Shown: positions 49,473 to 58,912 of the stretch, piece by piece
Position numbering within the stretch: the first letter of the stretch is position 1
How the letters are laid out: each line of letters opens with the position of its first letter
Notes under the pieces: generated by a model
What the model was told of the DNA's origin: nothing
Databases searched by the model: none
The model's input: the letters and a program-made list of their open reading frames with translations, nothing else
Made by a program: the position numbers and the translations under genes
Source of the DNA: Collinsella sp. BG-O-102
GTDB lineage: Bacteria; Actinomycetota; Coriobacteriia; Coriobacteriales; Coriobacteriaceae
Length of the DNA: 64,000 nucleotides
NCBI RefSeq assembly: GCF_023656745.1
Contig: NZ_JAMOKO010000005.1
Coordinates: forward strand, 86,122 to 150,121
Reading direction: 5' to 3'

Positions 49473-50755
49473 TGAAGATCCTTCTTGTAAATAAGTTTCA
49501 TTGGCGCAAGGGTGGAAGCGAGACGTACTACTTTGCTCTTGCCGATGGTCTTCGCGCTCTTGGGCATGAAGTTGCCTTCTTCAGCATGGAGGATGAGCGT
49601 AATGAGCCGACTGAGTGGTCGCGTTACTTTGTAACGAATCGCGACTATAACGGACCGAGCTCTATTGTCGATAAGGCGAAGGCCGTGCAGGCACTTGTGT
49701 ATTCCAAAGAGGCGCGCGAGAAGTTCGATGCGCTGTGCCGTGAATTCCAGCCCGATGTAATCCATCTCAATCTCACTCATAGGGAGATTACGTTTTCCAT
49801 CTTGGACGCTCCTTGGCTAAAGCAGCATCCAACGCCGGTTGTGTATACCTCGCACGACTTGATTCTCGCTTGCCCGAGCTATCTTATGCTTGATTCCGAG
49901 GGCAACGTTTGCGATTCGTGTCTCGGGGGTCATTTTGGCAATTGCCTTAAGAAGAAGTGCGTAAAGGGTTCGATCGCAAAAAGCGCGTTAGCGGTGGCTG
50001 AGGCGGAGTGGCTTAAACGGCACAAAACCTATTCACGTCTCGATCGCATCATCTGCCCGAGTGAGTTCATGCGGAACAAGTTTATTGAAGCGGGGCTTCC
50101 CGAGCGTCAGCTTGTCCTCATGCGGAATTTCCTGAATCCCGATTCGATGTCACGGGAAGTTGCCAACCAAAATAATGAAGATCCCTACATGCTGTATCTG
50201 GGACGCCTTTCTCGCGAGAAAGGCGTGTTAACGCTCGTGCATGCTTTTGAGAAGGCGGCACCGGTGATCCCTGATTGGCGTCTTGTTATTGCAGGCGATG
50301 GCCCTGAATGTGATGCTGTGAAGGTCAAAGTTTCCGCAATGCCAAACGAAATAAGCTCGAGGATTGAGCTGGTTGGATATAAAACCGGTGACGCCCTGCG
50401 CGGACTTGTGAATCGAGCCACTCTGGCGGCTGCGCCGTCAGAGTGGCTCGAGAACGCGCCATATGCGGTTCTCGAGGCACTCGCCGCGGGCAAGCCCGTT
50501 ATCGGTACGAACATGGGCGGAATACCCGAGCTGGTACGTGAGGGTGAAACGGGCTTCCTGGCTGAAGCCCACGATGAGGCAGGACTCGCAGATGCAATCC
50601 GTAGGGGTGCGGCGGTGGCCGCCGATCCTGCGGCTTACGCCGCGATGAGCGCGCATTGCCGTTCATTCGTGGCAGAGAACTGTAATCAAGAGGAATACAT
50701 CCGGAATCTCGTCTCCCTGTATCAAGAACTAATTGACCGGAAGGTGGTGGCCTAA
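49472..50755 (+). CDS. Glycosyltransferase family 4
   Basis: 427 residues, GT-B fold. N-terminal KILLVNKFHWRKGGSETYYFALADGLRALGHEV, then a cysteine-bearing insert (CDSCLGGHFGNCLKKKC) often seen in this subgroup, and C-terminal YLGRLSREKGVLTLVHAF and PSEWLENAPYAVLEALAAGKPVIG. Codon use is less GC-rich than the preceding gene. A perfect 12-bp inverted repeat lies inside the C-terminal donor-site region at 50414-50450. Confidence 0.88.
   Translation: MKILLVNKFHWRKGGSETYYFALADGLRALGHEVAFFSMEDERNEPTEWSRYFVTNRDYNGPSSIVDKAKAVQALVYSKEAREKFDALCREFQPDVIHLNLTHREITFSILDAPWLKQHPTPVVYTSHDLILACPSYLMLDSEGNVCDSCLGGHFGNCLKKKCVKGSIAKSALAVAEAEWLKRHKTYSRLDRIICPSEFMRNKFIEAGLPERQLVLMRNFLNPDSMSREVANQNNEDPYMLYLGRLSREKGVLTLVHAFEKAAPVIPDWRLVIAGDGPECDAVKVKVSAMPNEISSRIELVGYKTGDALRGLVNRATLAAAPSEWLENAPYAVLEALAAGKPVIGTNMGGIPELVREGETGFLAEAHDEAGLADAIRRGAAVAADPAAYAAMSAHCRSFVAENCNQEEYIRNLVSLYQELIDRKVVA
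50414..50450. repeat. Intragenic inverted repeat in a GT4 gene
   Basis: Perfect 12-bp arms CGAGCCACTCTG (50414-50425) and CAGAGTGGCTCG (50439-50450) with a 13-nt loop, entirely in coding sequence encoding the region just before the donor-site motif. Confidence 0.7.
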
Positions 50756-50758
50756 CCC

Positions 50759-51895
50759 ATGGCCGAGAAGAAACTCAACGGAACCGTAATCGTAACGTAC
50801 CGCTGCAACGCGCGCTGCACCATGTGCAACCGCTACAAGGCTCCCAGCCGTCCGGAGGAGGAGCTCTCCCTCGACGTGATCAAGAAGCTCCCGCGCATGT
50901 ACTTCACCAACATCACCGGTGGCGAGCCCTTCATCAGGACCGACCTTGCGGATATCGTGCGCGAGCTGTACAAGAAGTCCGACCGCATCGTCATCTCCAC
51001 CAACGGCTTCTTCACCGACCGCATCATCGCCCTTGCCGAGGAATTCCCCCAGGTGGGAATCCGCATCTCCATCGAGGGTCTGCAGCAGACCAACGATGAG
51101 ATCCGCGGTCTCCAGAACGGCTTCAACCGCGGCTACGAGACGCTCAAGAAGCTCGTGGAAATGAAGCACCCGGACGTGGGCTTTGGCATGACGGTGCAGG
51201 ATCGCAACGCTGCGGACTTGGTGCCGCTGTACAAGCTTTCCGACGAGCTCGGCATGGAGTTCGCCACCGCCAGCCTGCACAACAGCTTCTACTTTGTCGA
51301 GGCGAAGAACATCATCAAGGACCGTCCCATGGTGGCCCAGAACTTCGAGGACCTGGTAAACGAGCTCCTCAAGTCCAACGAGCCCAAGAAGTGGTTCCGC
51401 GCGTACTTCAACATGGGCCTCATCAACTACATCTATGGGCAGAAGCGCCTGCTCCCGTGCGATATGGCGTTCGACACGTTCTTCATCGACCCCTACGGCG
51501 ACGTCATGCCCTGCAACGGCACCAAGGAGAAGCTCGTTATGGGCAACCTTAACGACGAGTCTTGGGATGAGCTGTGGGAGAGCGCCCAGGCCGAGAAAGT
51601 GCGCGGCTGCGTGCGCCACTGCGACCGCAACTGCTGGATGATCGGCTCCGTGTCTCCTGCCATGCACAAGTACATCTGGAAACCCGCGTCGTGGGTGCTG
51701 GCGCACAAGCTCAAGCCCGGCAAGAAGTTCGACATGCACGAGCTCCCCATCGTGCGCGACTACGAGTCGGGCAAGGTGACGAAGGAGGAGCTGGACGCTC
51801 TTTCCACCTGCGACATGCACGCCGCGATCAACGACGGCCTTTCCGACGCAAGCCGAGCCGACGCGCACGTGTACGAGACTGAGGAGGCGCTGTAG
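50759..51895 (+). CDS. Radical SAM/SPASM-type protein of the polysaccharide locus
   Basis: 378 residues. The N-terminal radical SAM core carries CNARCTMC (CxxxCxxC), which binds the cluster that cleaves S-adenosylmethionine, then FTNITGGEPFI. A C-terminal auxiliary-cluster region has cysteines in LPCDMAF, DVMPCNGT and CVRHCDRNCWMI, with GNLNDESWDELW as in SPASM/twitch proteins. It would do radical chemistry on an unknown substrate, possibly a sugar or a peptide linked to the polymer. GC content is higher than that of the flanking genes. The start lies 3 nt after the upstream stop. Confidence 0.88.
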   Translation: MAEKKLNGTVIVTYRCNARCTMCNRYKAPSRPEEELSLDVIKKLPRMYFTNITGGEPFIRTDLADIVRELYKKSDRIVISTNGFFTDRIIALAEEFPQVGIRISIEGLQQTNDEIRGLQNGFNRGYETLKKLVEMKHPDVGFGMTVQDRNAADLVPLYKLSDELGMEFATASLHNSFYFVEAKNIIKDRPMVAQNFEDLVNELLKSNEPKKWFRAYFNMGLINYIYGQKRLLPCDMAFDTFFIDPYGDVMPCNGTKEKLVMGNLNDESWDELWESAQAEKVRGCVRHCDRNCWMIGSVSPAMHKYIWKPASWVLAHKLKPGKKFDMHELPIVRDYESGKVTKEELDALSTCDMHAAINDGLSDASRADAHVYETEEAL

Positions 51896-51967
51896 TGCAG
51901 CCGGGTGGAAAAATCGAATGCAAAAATTCAGAAATAGCGGTTGCTCGATATCAATCGGAGGAAACAC

Positions 51968-53071
51968 GTGAAAGTATCCTGCATAACCAGGCACGCAATC
52001 TCTAATTATGGCTCCCTGCTCCAGGCATATGCGACACAACGAGCGGTAGAGAGCTTGGGGCATGAGTTCGAGATTATGGACTATGTACCTGCTTGTGAGG
52101 ACGTATCCCAGCAGGTGAGGACGCTTCTTTCGACAAAGCCGTCCTGGAACGGGAACCCGTTGAAGAAGTCTGTCTACAGACTTCTGATGGAGCCTGAGAC
52201 AAGGGTGGCGGGCAAGCGGTTTGCGCGTGAGCGTTCCCAGCTGCTTAAGATGAGCCCTCACTATGCATCCCTGGAGGAGCTGAAGGCTAATCCGCCCAAG
52301 GCCGATGCCTATATGACTGGAAGCGATCAGGTGTGGGGTCCCATCAGCTCGGGCGCATACGACCTGTCATACGCGCTTGAGTTTGCTCCCGAGGGCGCAA
52401 GGCGCATCTCATATGCGGCAAGCTTTGGTAAGAAGAATATGCCGGATAGCGTGCGCCCCAGGTTTCTCGAGGACCTTCGAGCATATGAGGCCGTGTTCGT
52501 ACGCGAGGATGCCGCGCGCGAGCAGCTTGCCTCGTGGGGCATAGAGGCCGGACAGGTTGTCGATCCCACGCTGCTGCTTGATGGCGAGGCGTGGAGAAGG
52601 ATGGCGGCACCTGCCCCGAAGGGCGAATACATCCTCGTCTACCAGATTCACAGCGACCCGACGGTGGGGCAGTACGCCGTGAAGGTTGCCAAAAAGCTTG
52701 GCTTGCCCCTGATACGGATCTCCGCAAGCCTGCACCAGGCCTCACGCGAGGGCAAGTTCAAGTGGCTGCCGACGCTTGCTGAGTTTCTCTCGTATGTCGA
52801 CAACGCAGCATGCCTAGTCACGGACTCGTTCCACGGTACGGCTTTTGCCATAAATCTCAATACGCCGCTGGTAGAAGTGCTGCCCAAGAACGGAACCTCG
52901 AGCAGGAACGTGAGTATTCTGCGACTCACGGACCTCACGGACAGAGTGCTTCAGAATCTAGATGATGTCGAGTTAGCATCCAAGCAGATTGACTTTGGTC
53001 GGGTCAACGACGTGATGGGTGCGGAGAGGGAGAAGTCCCTAGCGCAGCTCAAGAGCATGATTGAGGAGTAG
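51968..53071 (+). CDS. Polysaccharide pyruvyl transferase family protein (first copy)
   Basis: 367 residues. Members add pyruvate ketals to sugars or relate to such enzymes. SNYGSLLQAYATQ at the N-terminus, FMTGSDQVW-type segment (AYMTGSDQVWGP), VVDPTLLLDGEAW and VTDSFHGTAFAINLN are the family hallmarks. GTG 51968 is chosen because GGAGG lies 8 nt upstream. It overlaps or abuts a ferredoxin-FrhB-like gene, a pairing seen twice in this locus. Confidence 0.88.
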   Translation: MKVSCITRHAISNYGSLLQAYATQRAVESLGHEFEIMDYVPACEDVSQQVRTLLSTKPSWNGNPLKKSVYRLLMEPETRVAGKRFARERSQLLKMSPHYASLEELKANPPKADAYMTGSDQVWGPISSGAYDLSYALEFAPEGARRISYAASFGKKNMPDSVRPRFLEDLRAYEAVFVREDAAREQLASWGIEAGQVVDPTLLLDGEAWRRMAAPAPKGEYILVYQIHSDPTVGQYAVKVAKKLGLPLIRISASLHQASREGKFKWLPTLAEFLSYVDNAACLVTDSFHGTAFAINLNTPLVEVLPKNGTSSRNVSILRLTDLTDRVLQNLDDVELASKQIDFGRVNDVMGAEREKSLAQLKSMIEE

Positions 53072-53075
53072 GGCA

Positions 53076-54203
53076 TTGTCAAACGTTGGCACTAGGACGG
53101 TATGCAAGAAGGATATGTGCGCTGGCTGTATGGCCTGCGTCGATTCATGCCGACATGGAGCGATTGCCATTGAGGATACGATTGAGGCGTATAACGCCCG
53201 TATTGATCCTACAAGGTGCGTGGGATGTGGACTGTGCGAGAAAACGTGTCCCCAGATGGTATCCCCATCTTCGTTGCGTCCTCTCGAGTGGCTACAGGGG
53301 TGGGCGAAAGATACATCGCTCAGAATGTCATCTTCGTCCGGGGGTCTGGCTACGGCCATCTCGGAGGCGTTTGTGGCGTCAAATGGATTAGTGTGTTCAT
53401 GTGCACAGGAGGGCGGTGAGTTCCGGTTCCACCTCACTTCTGATGCGGATTACTTGAGGAGGGCCCAAGGCTCCAAATACGTCAAAAGCAATCCGCTTGG
53501 TGCGTACCGCGAGGTTAGGGAGGCCCTGCAAGGTGGTCAAAGGGTTCTCTTTATCGGTCTTCCTTGTCAGGTTGCTGCGATGCGTAACTTCGTTGGAAGC
53601 CGTTTAGCCGATTCCCTTTACACCATCGACCTTATCTGTCATGGTTCACCGTCCCCCAAGGTCCTGAGCCGATTCTTGGAAGAGACAGGTAACAACCTGT
53701 CTAATGAGCTGATACTGGACTTTCGAAAGAAAGTCCAGTATCAGCTCCGCTATCGCGAAGCTGAAACTGTGGGTAGGACGGGTGTCCGCGATCGCTACTC
53801 GATTGCTTTCCTCTCGGGTTTACCGTATACGGAAGGCTGCTACTCCTGCCGCTACGCCAAGGGTGATCGTGTCTCCGATATTACGCTTGGCGATTCATGG
53901 GGTAGCGAGCTTTCTGATGAGGTCGCGAACGGGATATCCCTCGCACTTGTGCAGACAGACAAGGGTCGAGAACTGTTAGAAATGACGGACCTTGAGCTTT
54001 TGCCGGTTGATCCTGGTCTAGCTGTGGCCAACAATGAACAGCTTCAACGTCCTTCGACGAAGCCTATAGAAAGAAATACCTTTATGGACGGCTTTCGTAA
54101 CGGGGTACGGGTTAACCGACTCGTTCTCAGGGCGAGGCCAAAAGACTGCGCCAAGTACTTGGTCAAGGATATACTGCTTGCACTGGGTTTGCTCAGGGGT
54201 TAA
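53076..54203 (+). CDS. Ferredoxin-domain plus FrhB/FdhB-like protein (first copy)
   Basis: 375 residues. N-terminal two [4Fe-4S] motifs (CAGCMACVDSC and CVGCGLCEKTC) precede FrhB_FdhB N and C domains related to the beta subunit of F420-reducing hydrogenase: SSSSGGLATAI, LPCQVAAMRNFVG, DLICHGSPSPKVLSRF, and GDSWGSEL. Such proteins are frequent in anaerobe polysaccharide clusters, with unknown electron donor and acceptor; flavin binding is inferred. I chose TTG 53076, with GAGGAG 7 nt upstream. A perfect 19-bp inverted repeat lies within the gene at 53706-53747. Confidence 0.85.
   Translation: MSNVGTRTVCKKDMCAGCMACVDSCRHGAIAIEDTIEAYNARIDPTRCVGCGLCEKTCPQMVSPSSLRPLEWLQGWAKDTSLRMSSSSGGLATAISEAFVASNGLVCSCAQEGGEFRFHLTSDADYLRRAQGSKYVKSNPLGAYREVREALQGGQRVLFIGLPCQVAAMRNFVGSRLADSLYTIDLICHGSPSPKVLSRFLEETGNNLSNELILDFRKKVQYQLRYREAETVGRTGVRDRYSIAFLSGLPYTEGCYSCRYAKGDRVSDITLGDSWGSELSDEVANGISLALVQTDKGRELLEMTDLELLPVDPGLAVANNEQLQRPSTKPIERNTFMDGFRNGVRVNRLVLRARPKDCAKYLVKDILLALGLLRG
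53706..53747. repeat. Perfect 19-bp inverted repeat inside the first FrhB-like gene
   Basis: Arms 53706-53724 (GAGCTGATACTGGACTTTC) and 53729-53747 are exact reverse complements around a GAAA tetraloop. It lies about 20 codons downstream of the CHGSPSP motif, within an open frame. The second FrhB-like gene has a different perfect repeat at nearly the same relative position. Confidence 0.85.
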
Positions 54204-54249
54204 CACATCGAGAGCGTTTGCTTTAGGCATTAATGATAAGGTAATCCAT

Positions 54250-55188
54250 ATGTTGAGTAATTCCAAGGTGCCAAAGTGCGTCGTATTAATGGCGTCATAC
54301 AACGGCATCCCATTTATTTCAGAACAAATTGACAGCATTCTCTCGCAGGCTGAAGTTGACGTACGTCTTTTTGTCCGTGATGACGGGTCATCTGATGGTA
54401 CTCGTGATCTTCTGCAGCGCTATGCAGATGAGGGCAGTCTGACTTTGTTAACAGGAGAAAACCTAGGACCTGCTTTAGGGTTTTTGACGTTGTTGCGGAA
54501 TGCTCCCGAAGCTGATTACTATGCGTTTTCCGACCAAGATGATATTTGGGATAGCGATAAACTGATAACTGCGATTAAACAGCTTAAGAAGCAGGAGAAT
54601 TTGGCTCTTTATCATTGCAATTCAAGACTTGTAGATTCAGCTGGTAATGAGATGGGCCGGTTAACCTATGGGCAACAAAGGTGCATATCTTATCGAGATA
54701 ACGACCCTCTCAACCAGCTTTGCATTGGGTCACCTATGGGATGTACGCAAGTATTTGATAGGCGTATTTGGGAAGTTGTTTGCTTGCATGAGCTGCCCCA
54801 TCCCGTCATCATGCATGATAAGCTGATAGCTAATCTATGCGTGCTGCTGGGTTATCGGATTGTTTTCGATGCTTCTCCTCATATGGGATATCGCCAGCAT
54901 GGTCGTAATGTGGTCGGTGTGAGTACTGATTTACCATCTAAAGTGATTGAGAAAATCAATAGTTTTTGTCATCCGCGAGAGATTACTCTTGCAAAGCAAG
55001 TTACTGGACTTCTTTCAACTTATTCCGACTGCATTCTTCCTCCAGAGCGTGCTCTTGGAGAGTTGGTATCGAAAATGGACGCTTCTTTCATGGCTAGGTG
55101 CAGGGTTTCTTTCTCTTCGAGGCTGAATTTCGGCAGTCTACAAGAGGGCCTTTTCAATAGATCTCTCCTCTTGTTTGGGAAGCGATGA
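54250..55188 (+). CDS. Glycosyltransferase family 2
   Basis: 312 residues, GT-A fold. VLMASYNGIPFISEQIDSIL begins the nucleotide-binding domain, VRDDGSSDGT holds the first acidic motif and YYAFSDQDDIWDSDK the second, as in rhamnosyltransferase-like members. ATG 54250 has AAGGT 7 nt upstream. The gene is clearly AT-richer than its upstream neighbours, with many TTT, GAT and ATT codons, a sign of separate origin. Confidence 0.88.
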   Translation: MLSNSKVPKCVVLMASYNGIPFISEQIDSILSQAEVDVRLFVRDDGSSDGTRDLLQRYADEGSLTLLTGENLGPALGFLTLLRNAPEADYYAFSDQDDIWDSDKLITAIKQLKKQENLALYHCNSRLVDSAGNEMGRLTYGQQRCISYRDNDPLNQLCIGSPMGCTQVFDRRIWEVVCLHELPHPVIMHDKLIANLCVLLGYRIVFDASPHMGYRQHGRNVVGVSTDLPSKVIEKINSFCHPREITLAKQVTGLLSTYSDCILPPERALGELVSKMDASFMARCRVSFSSRLNFGSLQEGLFNRSLLLFGKR

Positions 55189-55189
55189 T

Positions 55190-56467
55190 ATGAGTAAAAG
55201 CATCCCCAAACCGCACAATAGTGGGTACGTCCTAGCGCTTGCCTTTTGCGACTATCTCAAGGACAAGACCGGCACCCCAAAGGCTATTATGGCGAGTCAG
55301 CAGGCCATGGCGTCGCACGGCATAAGTTACGTCTATCTCCACTCGGTTAAGAAGACCCTGTTCAGGGACGACCAGATGCTATTTTGCGAATTCGGGGTTA
55401 CGGTCGACGGGGTGGAGGCTGGTGTTTTCAGTATTGCCCAGGTGTGCGAGGCCCTTTGCAGCTGGCAAAAAAGCGGCTTCAGCCTTCTTGAGCTTCATAT
55501 CCACCACCTTCTGTACGTGAGCCTTGAGAAAGTCTCCGAACTGCTAAAAGTTACAGGCAAAACACCGGTCAGGGCCTTTCTCCACGACTATTACCTGTGT
55601 TGTACAAGCTATAACCTCCAAAATAGGAGCGGCTTTTGTGACAGCTCAAGGCTCGGCGACGCTCCCTGCGAGAAATGCCCCCACTTCAGTAACAGCCTTC
55701 GTGTGGAGTCGAAGATCCAAGGGCTGTTTGACTCCATCAAAAATCTCCGTTTTGTTGCACCTTCGACCTATACGAAGAATCGGTTTCTCTCATTCAGGCC
55801 CCAATACGAGGGCCTTGTTGATGTAATACCGCACCAAAAGCTGCTTGGAGAGTATCTGGGCAACAGACGTCCTCTGAACGCAGGGGAGCGCATCAGGGTT
55901 GCCTTTCTGGGGATGCCGAGGAAGACAAAGGGCTGGGAGACCTGGCTTCGCCTCGTATCTGCGGTCGATGAACAAGAGTACGAGTTCTTCGTCTTCAACA
56001 GCTCGAACGATATGTATCCAGGGATGAACAAGCGGTTTGTCGAATTTGATGAGAAGCACCCAAATGCCATGACCGACTCTCTCAGGGAGTGCGAGATTGC
56101 CATCGTTGTCATGTGGCCATCTTGTCCAGAGACCTATAGCTACACCTGTATGGAATCTTACTCCGCAAACGCTTATACGATTTCGAGTGCATGTGCAGGC
56201 AATGTCGCCGACTTTGTCGTTGAGCATGGGTCCGGTTTGGTGCTGAATAACGAGGAGGAGCTAATCGGGCTGTTTAGGGATAAGAGCCGGCTTATCAGGG
56301 AGGTCAATCGTTTCAGGAGCGGAAATCCTGGTCCGCTCGATCTTGTCGATTCAGATGAGATCGTAGACCTGCTTCCATGCTCCTCGGTAGGTCTCAACAC
56401 GGGAGTTCACATGCACACGAGGCTGATTGAACGTGTGCTGCTGGAGGTACTCAATGCAAGATCATAG
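55190..56467 (+). CDS. Putative glycosyltransferase, GT-B type
   Basis: 425 residues. I do not recognise a precise family. The C-terminal half looks like a GT-B donor domain: VAFLGMPRKTKGWETWLRLV, then SYTCMESYSANAYTISSACAGNV and HGSGLVLNNEEEL. The N-terminal half includes HDYYLCCTSYNLQN and CEKCPHFSNS, a cysteine-bearing segment similar in style to the insert of the GT4 at 49472. ATG 55190 follows the GT2 stop by 1 nt; the end overlaps the next gene by 14 nt. A role in adding a sugar to the repeat unit is inferred from fold and place. Confidence 0.65.
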   Translation: MSKSIPKPHNSGYVLALAFCDYLKDKTGTPKAIMASQQAMASHGISYVYLHSVKKTLFRDDQMLFCEFGVTVDGVEAGVFSIAQVCEALCSWQKSGFSLLELHIHHLLYVSLEKVSELLKVTGKTPVRAFLHDYYLCCTSYNLQNRSGFCDSSRLGDAPCEKCPHFSNSLRVESKIQGLFDSIKNLRFVAPSTYTKNRFLSFRPQYEGLVDVIPHQKLLGEYLGNRRPLNAGERIRVAFLGMPRKTKGWETWLRLVSAVDEQEYEFFVFNSSNDMYPGMNKRFVEFDEKHPNAMTDSLRECEIAIVVMWPSCPETYSYTCMESYSANAYTISSACAGNVADFVVEHGSGLVLNNEEELIGLFRDKSRLIREVNRFRSGNPGPLDLVDSDEIVDLLPCSSVGLNTGVHMHTRLIERVLLEVLNARS

Positions 56468-57836
56468 GCATGCGAGGCTCGTTATAAATAAAGCGGAGGA
56501 GCGGGCTGGTCGAAGAGGTCGTTGGTATCTCCCTAATAAGCAAGGTGTTCTAACCGTTTGCATGGGTGACCTGGCGGATGCGACGATCGTTATAGGTATC
56601 TTGGCGCAGGTTTTCTTCCTTGAGTACTATGGTCTGGGGCGATACCTCAACTGGGTAATTACCGGCATGATTTGCGTGAGGGCGCTCTTCTCCGGATGGA
56701 AATATAGCGGTAGAGCGCTACTACTTGGGCTGATTACCGTTGCAGGGTGGCTGTCTGGTGCCCTCTTGGGTGGCAATATGGAAACGTTTAGGGCGAATAT
56801 TTTGCTGCTCCTCTACCCGTTTGTCTATACGCTTTACTTCTTTCTTTTGGTCACTAACAAGAGGGATTTTCTTCTTGGACTCTTTGATGCAGGTTTTCCG
56901 GTCTTCAACGCCATATTGCTTCTCAATATGGCGATCATGTTTATCCAGTACTCTACCCATGGGATGATCGCTGCGACAACGAACGACATCAGTTACTTCG
57001 AGGACAATATCTCCGGCCTGTTCTCTTATGCGTCCGTCCATGCGGTGGCCCTTTACACTTCATTCGTCGTGCTCTACAACTTCGTCTGGATTAGGAGGCT
57101 TCGGGGTCCTCTCTGGCCATCCCTTGCCATCGCTTACAACGTCTGCCTTATCGTCCTGTCCTTCTATCTTGCGACACTCAACGATAATAAGGCGCTCTTC
57201 ATAATCCTTCCTCTCGTTTTAGTGATGTTCTGGCTTATTTCAGTCATGAAGGGAGAAGCGGATGTTTCGGGTCCCTTCTTTTGGCTTGTCGCCTTGTATT
57301 TTATCCTGACAATTGCATACGCCTTGGTGCCTGCGTTCCAGATCCTCGTGGATACGCAAGTGTTTGGTCTGTTCGATATGGTTGGCAGTTCAGCTTCCGT
57401 CGGTACTGCTGCCGACGGCAGTAACGAGAGGATTGCTATCATCGGCTTCGCTCTCTTGAGACCGGCTACATGGAGTCTCGGAGAGGGTCTTGGAGCCTCA
57501 AGCTTCTACGCGTCCGGGTTCATGTCGTTTAACCACTTTGGTCAAGCGGATATGGGGTCTTTCTTGATTCTCATGGGGGTTTGGGAGACGGCAGCGTATG
57601 TAGCGTTTTTCCACTCCGTGGTTAGTGAGTTTATGGAGCAGGAAAAAGGATCTAATGGCCGGATTGTTCGTTTGCTCCTTTTGCTAACAATTCTTATTAC
57701 CTTTCTGTATACGCAGTGCTTTACAAGGGTGAACTGCTGCTTGTGCCTACTGCTGCTCTGTGGAGCGCTGGCTTGGTCGTGGAATTCCTCGGCTGCAGAC
57801 TATTTGATTATTGATAGAGACGAAGAACAGGTTTGA
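56454..57836 (+). CDS. Multi-spanning membrane protein, probable repeat-unit polymerase (Wzy-like)
   Basis: 460 residues with around ten or more hydrophobic segments, for example TIVIGILAQVFFLEYYGLG, LFIILPLVLVMFWLI and LLLLLTILITFLY, and a large loop after residue ~300. No polymerase signature is strongly conserved in this family, so the assignment comes from topology and from being the only such candidate in a locus that also has a flippase. It would join lipid-linked repeat units on the outer face of the membrane. ATG 56454 has GGAGG 6 nt upstream. Confidence 0.7.
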   Translation: MQDHRHARLVINKAEERAGRRGRWYLPNKQGVLTVCMGDLADATIVIGILAQVFFLEYYGLGRYLNWVITGMICVRALFSGWKYSGRALLLGLITVAGWLSGALLGGNMETFRANILLLLYPFVYTLYFFLLVTNKRDFLLGLFDAGFPVFNAILLLNMAIMFIQYSTHGMIAATTNDISYFEDNISGLFSYASVHAVALYTSFVVLYNFVWIRRLRGPLWPSLAIAYNVCLIVLSFYLATLNDNKALFIILPLVLVMFWLISVMKGEADVSGPFFWLVALYFILTIAYALVPAFQILVDTQVFGLFDMVGSSASVGTAADGSNERIAIIGFALLRPATWSLGEGLGASSFYASGFMSFNHFGQADMGSFLILMGVWETAAYVAFFHSVVSEFMEQEKGSNGRIVRLLLLLTILITFLYTQCFTRVNCCLCLLLLCGALAWSWNSSAADYLIIDRDEEQV

Positions 57837-57838
57837 AC

Positions 57839-58912
57839 ATGAAAATAGGCATTTCCACATTTACGCATGGGGACAACTATGGGCAGAGGCTCCAGAACCT
57901 TGCTGTCCAAGAAACTCTCAAACTCTCGGGTGCAGATGTCCTTACGTTCAGACAGAAGGACTCGAGATCTGCCAAATACAAGCTCAAGTCTTTGGCTTCG
58001 CTCATTCCAAAGGGGCTTGCCGTTGCCCACATCCAGAGGCATCGTTCGTTTGAGGATTTCAATTCCCGTAACATTTCCTTTAGCCGGGAGGTTATATCTG
58101 ATTCCAACCCTCCACGTGACATTAAATCCTATGACTTTTTCGTTGCTGGGAGCGACCAAGTTTGGTCTCCGTATTCCCCTGACGCTAACTCCACTATGTT
58201 TCTCACGTTTTCGCCAAGAGAAAAGCGCATTGCTTTTTCGCCAAGCTTGGCAGCTCCGACGATTCCCGAGGAGAAGCGTGAGCTGTTCCACGGCTATTTC
58301 GACGGGTTTGATAGGCTGTCCGTTCGTGAGCAGAAGAGCGCCGAGCTTATAACCAGTCTGTACGGCTTAAAGGCCGAGGTGTTGATTGACCCAACACTGA
58401 TGTTTGACGGCTCCTGGTGGGAAAGGTATGAAAAAGAGCCGCACTGCGGGCTTCCAAATGATTATGTATTGACGTACTTCCTCGGGACTGCAGCTTACGA
58501 AGAGAGGGTTGCCGAAATCTGTGATTCACTTAGCTGCAAGAGGGTCGATTTACTAGGGGATGCGCGCTACTACGCCCTCGGGCCTTCAGAGTTCCTCTAT
58601 GCCGTCCGTCACGCAAAGCTTGTAGCGACAGATTCATATCACGGATCAATTTTCTCGATCTTGTTCGGGAAGCCGCTGATTTATTGCCCTCGTGAGTCCA
58701 CTGGTCCAGACATGAGCAGCCGATTCGACACGCTAGCCAGCGAGCTGGGTGTTTCTTTCGTTGAGCGGTCAATTCTTTCCGTATGTAATTCGGAACTGCT
58801 CGAGAGTGACTATTCAAAGGCGTATGACAGGTTGCCAGCTCAGAGGAAGATCGTTGTTGAATTCCTCGATAGATGTGGATTGAGCATTCCCTCGGAGGCC
58901 GCCCGTGGCTAG
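57839..58912 (+). CDS. Polysaccharide pyruvyl transferase family protein (second copy)
   Basis: 357 residues. NYGQRLQNLAVQETLK, FFVAGSDQVWSPYSPD, LIDPTLMFDGSWW and VATDSYHGSIFSILFGKPLIY match the family; it is only distantly similar to the copy at 51968, so the two are not a recent duplication. ATG 57839 is preferred to a TTG 6 nt upstream. It overlaps the flippase start by 8 nt. Confidence 0.88.
   Translation: MKIGISTFTHGDNYGQRLQNLAVQETLKLSGADVLTFRQKDSRSAKYKLKSLASLIPKGLAVAHIQRHRSFEDFNSRNISFSREVISDSNPPRDIKSYDFFVAGSDQVWSPYSPDANSTMFLTFSPREKRIAFSPSLAAPTIPEEKRELFHGYFDGFDRLSVREQKSAELITSLYGLKAEVLIDPTLMFDGSWWERYEKEPHCGLPNDYVLTYFLGTAAYEERVAEICDSLSCKRVDLLGDARYYALGPSEFLYAVRHAKLVATDSYHGSIFSILFGKPLIYCPRESTGPDMSSRFDTLASELGVSFVERSILSVCNSELLESDYSKAYDRLPAQRKIVVEFLDRCGLSIPSEAARG

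Noticed and set aside
50729..52261. A 510-codon open frame on the minus strand across the radical SAM and pyruvyl transferase genes
   Set aside because: It mirrors plus-strand coding sequence with clear CxxxCxxC and pyruvyl transferase motifs; its translation is low-complexity His/Val/Leu text with no family features. High GC makes long antisense frames common.
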